Below are positions 56,761 through 59,559 of a stretch of 59,559 nt of DNA, one piece after another. This DNA comes from Geitlerinema sp. S16 (GTDB taxonomy: Bacteria; Cyanobacteriota; Cyanobacteriia; Cyanobacteriales; Geitlerinemataceae): NCBI GenBank assembly GCA_011390275.1, contig JAABST010000027.1:1-59559 (forward strand). The letters run 5' to 3'. Numbering within the stretch: the stretch's first letter is position 1; every line of letters begins with the position of its first letter. The translations under genes and the position numbers were made by a program. The notes under the pieces were generated by a model. It had not been told where the DNA came from, made no database searches, and saw only the letters and a list, made by a program, of their open reading frames with translations.

Positions 56761-58221
56761 CTATGGCAGCGTGACTTCGCTATCGTTAACGCTATCGTTG
56801 GCGATCGCCTGGGTGCGGAGTAACACCTGACCATCTTGAATGACGATGAGTTCGAGGATCAACGAACTCGCCGTGAAGGTATCGCGTGAGGCGACGGCTT
56901 GAACTTCCACCGTGCCGGGAAGATCCACCAACGCCGAAACAAACTCGACGAGGGTTTCCGGGCGTCCATCACCGAGCCGTACCTGACCGACGGAAATTCC
57001 TTCACGCTGGGCGCGAAAACGTGCGGCTTCGATCACCCAGTACAGTTGCTGGACGATCGCTTCTGGTGCAAGATCGTTGGGATTGAGAGTTGTGCGCGAA
57101 ATCGCTTCATCGGCAGCGAACAGCAAGACGTTGGGGATCGCTTCAACGAAGACTTGGACGCTGGTTTCGCCGAGTAAATAATTTCCTGTCGAGAGGACAC
57201 GGACGACGTATTCGCGCCGATCGCTCAGGCGATCGCGTAGCGCTTGTAAATCCAGACGATTCACATTGACGATCGGCAAGTCTTCCACATCCACGCCAAG
57301 CTGTTGAGCTGCGATCGTATTCGCCTGCTGGAGTAGCGCCAGGATGGCTTCATCGACGCCATCTAGCTCAATGATTTGCAACAGTCCGGACGCGAGGATT
57401 TGCCCCTGCTCGATCGCGATCCGCCGCTCCCTAAACCGCTGGATGTTTTGTCGGAGTTCCTGAAGTTTGGCTTCGGACTGTAATTGTTGTTCGCGTAGTC
57501 CGGCGAGAAGTGTTTCGCGCTCTGTTAATTCACGAGCCTGGGCATCCAAGCGAGCTTGGTTTTCCTGGAGCTGGGCGTCACGTTCCGCCAGCCTTGCCCG
57601 CGTCGCTGCGGTTTCATCGACGAGCTGGCGGCGTTCATCTTGCAGCGTGCTGATTTCGGCCTGTAGCGTAGCTTGGCGAGCTGCGATCGTGCTTAATTGC
57701 GCTTCAATGCGGGCAATCTCTTGCTCGGACTCGGCGCGTAGGGTGTCGGCTTGATCGAGCAAGGCTTCGGTTTCGGCAAGCTGCTCATCGGTAATCGCCT
57801 GTTTCTCCAAGGCTTGATCGAGATCCGATTCTGCGGTTTCTAGATCGCGATCGAGCTGTTTCAAGCGTCGCTGGGCGCTCACCTGTGCCTGTCGTGAATC
57901 ATCGAGTTCGGTTTCGACCTGTTGCTTTTCCAGCGCCGTCGCATCGAGTTCGGCTCGCGCTGTGCTGAGTTCGGCCTGGATTTCATCGAGCTCAAACAGA
58001 CCCGTGCGTAGCGACTTGTCCATCGCGAGCAAAATACCCAGGGTAGACGCGGCCACCAGCCCGCCGGAAATCGTCGTGACAAGCGTTGCCGTTTCGCGGG
58101 GACGCAGGTTAAACAGGCGTAGGCGGGCTTTACCGACCTTTGTGCCGATACGATCGCCCGCCGTGGCGATCGCGCAGCCCAGCACCAGCGTCGCTAAAAT
58201 CAAAACATAACCCGCGTTCAT
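56761..58221 (-). CDS. DUF3084 membrane/coiled-coil protein
   Basis: A 486-residue protein. Two N-terminal membrane segments (about 3-22 and 45-67) enclose the conserved AGDRIGTKVGKARLRLFNLRP loop. A long coiled coil (about 75-270; many Leu/Glu/Gln heptads such as LEKQQVETELDDSRQAQ) follows. The C-terminal domain (about 280-486) has LASGLLQIIELDG and a beta-rich tail. This is the cyanobacterial DUF3084 architecture. The function is unknown. It converges with urtA and is divergent from the squalene/phytoene-synthase-like gene. Confidence 0.9.
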   Translation of the reverse strand: MNAGYVLILATLVLGCAIATAGDRIGTKVGKARLRLFNLRPRETATLVTTISGGLVAASTLGILLAMDKSLRTGLFELDEIQAELSTARAELDATALEKQQVETELDDSRQAQVSAQRRLKQLDRDLETAESDLDQALEKQAITDEQLAETEALLDQADTLRAESEQEIARIEAQLSTIAARQATLQAEISTLQDERRQLVDETAATRARLAERDAQLQENQARLDAQARELTERETLLAGLREQQLQSEAKLQELRQNIQRFRERRIAIEQGQILASGLLQIIELDGVDEAILALLQQANTIAAQQLGVDVEDLPIVNVNRLDLQALRDRLSDRREYVVRVLSTGNYLLGETSVQVFVEAIPNVLLFAADEAISRTTLNPNDLAPEAIVQQLYWVIEAARFRAQREGISVGQVRLGDGRPETLVEFVSALVDLPGTVEVQAVASRDTFTASSLILELIVIQDGQVLLRTQAIANDSVNDSEVTLP

Positions 58222-58578
58222 CTTCTACGTTGTTTGGCGTGTGTATTGTGTCTGCGGATTGCGGGAGAGGACGGACGATCGCCGCAGTAATGCGGACGTT
58301 GATTCGGGCGAGCTGCGTTCATTCTATCGGGATTGAGGAGTCTCAGTTTGATTCGCAGCGATTCATCTGATTAATGGCGACTCATCAAAACACTCATCAA
58401 ACGATTCCGAGCGTCATGGCCCTGCGTGATTTTATCGATATCGTTTCCTCGGTCTGCTTGCATTTTGCGGCGATATACCGAACCAGCTTGCACGACAGCG
58501 AATTTAGGGATGCAGTATATCCTTGAATCACTGTGAGGCTATTTTGCCTCCAGTTAGCCAGTGAGAGGAGTTATATCG
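58222..58578. other. Intergenic region between divergent genes
   Basis: This holds the promoters of the DUF3084 gene and the synthase gene. No ORF, repeat or hairpin was recognised. Confidence 0.4.
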
Positions 58579-59430
58579 ATGAGTCAAACCATAGCGATTA
58601 CACGTGACAGAGCCATGAGCGTGCTTAAAGAAACAAGCCGCACGTTCTATATTCCGATCGCGCTGTTGCCGGACGGGTTAAAAGAGGCGGTTGCCTCAGC
58701 CTATCTTTGTATGCGGGCGATCGATGAAATTGAAGATCACCCTGATTTAGATGGTGTTGTAAAAGCATCATTGCTCCGACGTTTAAGCCTTAAGCTTCAG
58801 GCCGGAACCGGCGATCGTAACCGTGATGATTTCTCGATCGACTGGGGCAGCGCCGAGGCAGCATTACCCGAAGTGACGTTATGCATCGATGAATGGGCGA
58901 AGCTTGCGCCGGATTCGATCGGGCCACGCATTTGGGAGGCGACGGCGAGTATGGCCGATCGCATGGCGCACTGGTCGGAGGTGAATTGGACGATTAAAAC
59001 ACCCACGGATCTGGATACCTATACCTTTAGTGTGGCCGGATCGGTGGGTTTATTGCTCTCGGATCTGTGGGCGTGGCACGATGGCACACCGACCGATCGC
59101 GTCCAGGCGATCGGCTTTGGTCGTGGTTTGCAAACCGTGAATATTTTGCGCAATACCCAGGAAGATCGCGATCGTGGCGTCAGCTTCTACCCCGAAGGCT
59201 GGACGCGCGGCGACATGGACGCCTACGCGCGGCGCAATCTGGAACTCGCCGATCAATACGTTGCCGCACTTCCCGATGGCCCTGCCTTGCAGTTCTGCAA
59301 AATTCCGCTCGTACTCGCCCACGGAACCTTAGACAAAATGGCGAGCGGCAAGGAAAAACTGAGCCGTCTTGATGTCATGTCCCTACTCGGTTCCGTCCTG
59401 GGTGATGTGGCGAAACAGCTCGCCAGTTAA
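58579..59430 (+). CDS. Squalene/phytoene-synthase-like enzyme (subfamily with altered second Asp motif)
   Basis: A 283-residue trans-isoprenyl head-to-head synthase-like protein. The N-terminal SRTFYIPIALLPDGLKEAV and first Asp-rich motif AIDEIEDH (about 52-59) are intact. The second region reads VNILRNTQEDRDRG (about 190-203), where the usual Asp of NILRDxxED is Asn. ATG 58579 was chosen because GAGGAG lies about 8 nt upstream; a GTG at 58561 is less likely. The protein belongs to a cyanobacterial subfamily separate from CrtB phytoene synthase; whether it makes squalene, another product or none is unknown. Confidence 0.85.
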   Translation: MSQTIAITRDRAMSVLKETSRTFYIPIALLPDGLKEAVASAYLCMRAIDEIEDHPDLDGVVKASLLRRLSLKLQAGTGDRNRDDFSIDWGSAEAALPEVTLCIDEWAKLAPDSIGPRIWEATASMADRMAHWSEVNWTIKTPTDLDTYTFSVAGSVGLLLSDLWAWHDGTPTDRVQAIGFGRGLQTVNILRNTQEDRDRGVSFYPEGWTRGDMDAYARRNLELADQYVAALPDGPALQFCKIPLVLAHGTLDKMASGKEKLSRLDVMSLLGSVLGDVAKQLAS

Positions 59431-59559
59431 TAGACCTCTTGCACGAATATCATTCCCTCTCCCTAAATCCCTCTCCCAGAGCGGGCTACGGTGTATACAT
59501 AACTCACTTGAACCGTTAAATCGTCGTTGACCCTCATCCCCCAGCCCCTTCTCCCTTAC
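59431..59559. repeat. Edge of a CCCTCATCCCCC-type cyanobacterial repeat
   Basis: CCCTCTCCCTAAATCCCTCT and, further on, GACCCTCATCCCCCAGCCCC with CTTCTCCC at the window edge are typical of short dispersed repeats found between genes in many filamentous cyanobacteria. The element is cut by the window end, so its arms cannot be seen. Confidence 0.5.

Overview
The window is a chromosomal segment of a beta-cyanobacterium. The sequence shows photosystem II psbO, beta-carboxysome ccmO, a CcaA-type beta-carbonic anhydrase, the cyanobacterial omega subunit of RNA polymerase, a long-chain prenyl diphosphate synthase, an acyl-lipid desaturase of the DesC type, DUF3084, DUF3177 and DUF4327 proteins, and very frequent GCGATCGC (HIP1) octamers. 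No ribosomal RNA, CRISPR array, prophage or intact transposase gene is visible. One tRNA gene (Thr, anticodon CGU) is present.

Layout. 1-5500: an amino-acid-permease/histidine-kinase/receiver fusion followed 2 nt later by a receiver/histidine kinase, then tRNA-Thr. 5650-8210: a STAND NTPase with an N-terminal death-like domain and almost identical TPR repeats, bounded on both sides by repeat fragments. 8239-11456: cyclophilin, THUMP-type rRNA methyltransferase, a small terminated transcription unit, desC. 11974-15160: glycosyltransferase, 1-Cys peroxiredoxin, small membrane protein, Uma2 nuclease-like protein. 15256-21731 (minus strand): a surface-glycan-like cluster with an O-GlcNAc-transferase-like TPR protein, a GT4 glycosyltransferase, a sulfotransferase and an SDR dehydrogenase. 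21911-31905: HAMP sensor kinase, alpha/beta hydrolase, SbcD, a 2-oxoglutarate oxygenase, rpoZ, two proteins of unknown function and a DUF21/CBS membrane protein. 32228-38639: trxA, psbO, ccaA, lptC, a 31-residue membrane peptide, a coiled-coil membrane protein and ccmO. 38767-49280: GT2, DUF4327, hydrolase, prenyl synthase, clpP, DUF3177, a CAP/RTX secreted protein, a small secreted protein and an M20 amidohydrolase. 49451-59430: gpsA with a structured leader, a PAS/PAS kinase, cimA, urtA, DUF3084 and a squalene/phytoene-synthase-like enzyme.

The most notable non-genic content is a set of short transposase-less elements. Family A (about 124 bp, TA flanks) has three full copies, one internally deleted copy and one decayed copy. 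In three cases its terminal G together with the flanking TA forms the TAG stop codon of the neighbouring gene. Family B has three copies of exactly 143 bp. A third element, C (140 bp), has unrelated ends but shares an internal core of about 45 bp with family B. The best candidates for little-described biology are these elements, the transporter-kinase fusion with its partner kinase, the STAND protein with recently multiplied TPR units, a palindrome/22-codon ORF/terminator unit upstream of desC, the 31-residue membrane peptide with its own terminator, and the gpsA leader with an overlapping upstream ORF. All functional calls come from reading motifs and family recall; no search was run.
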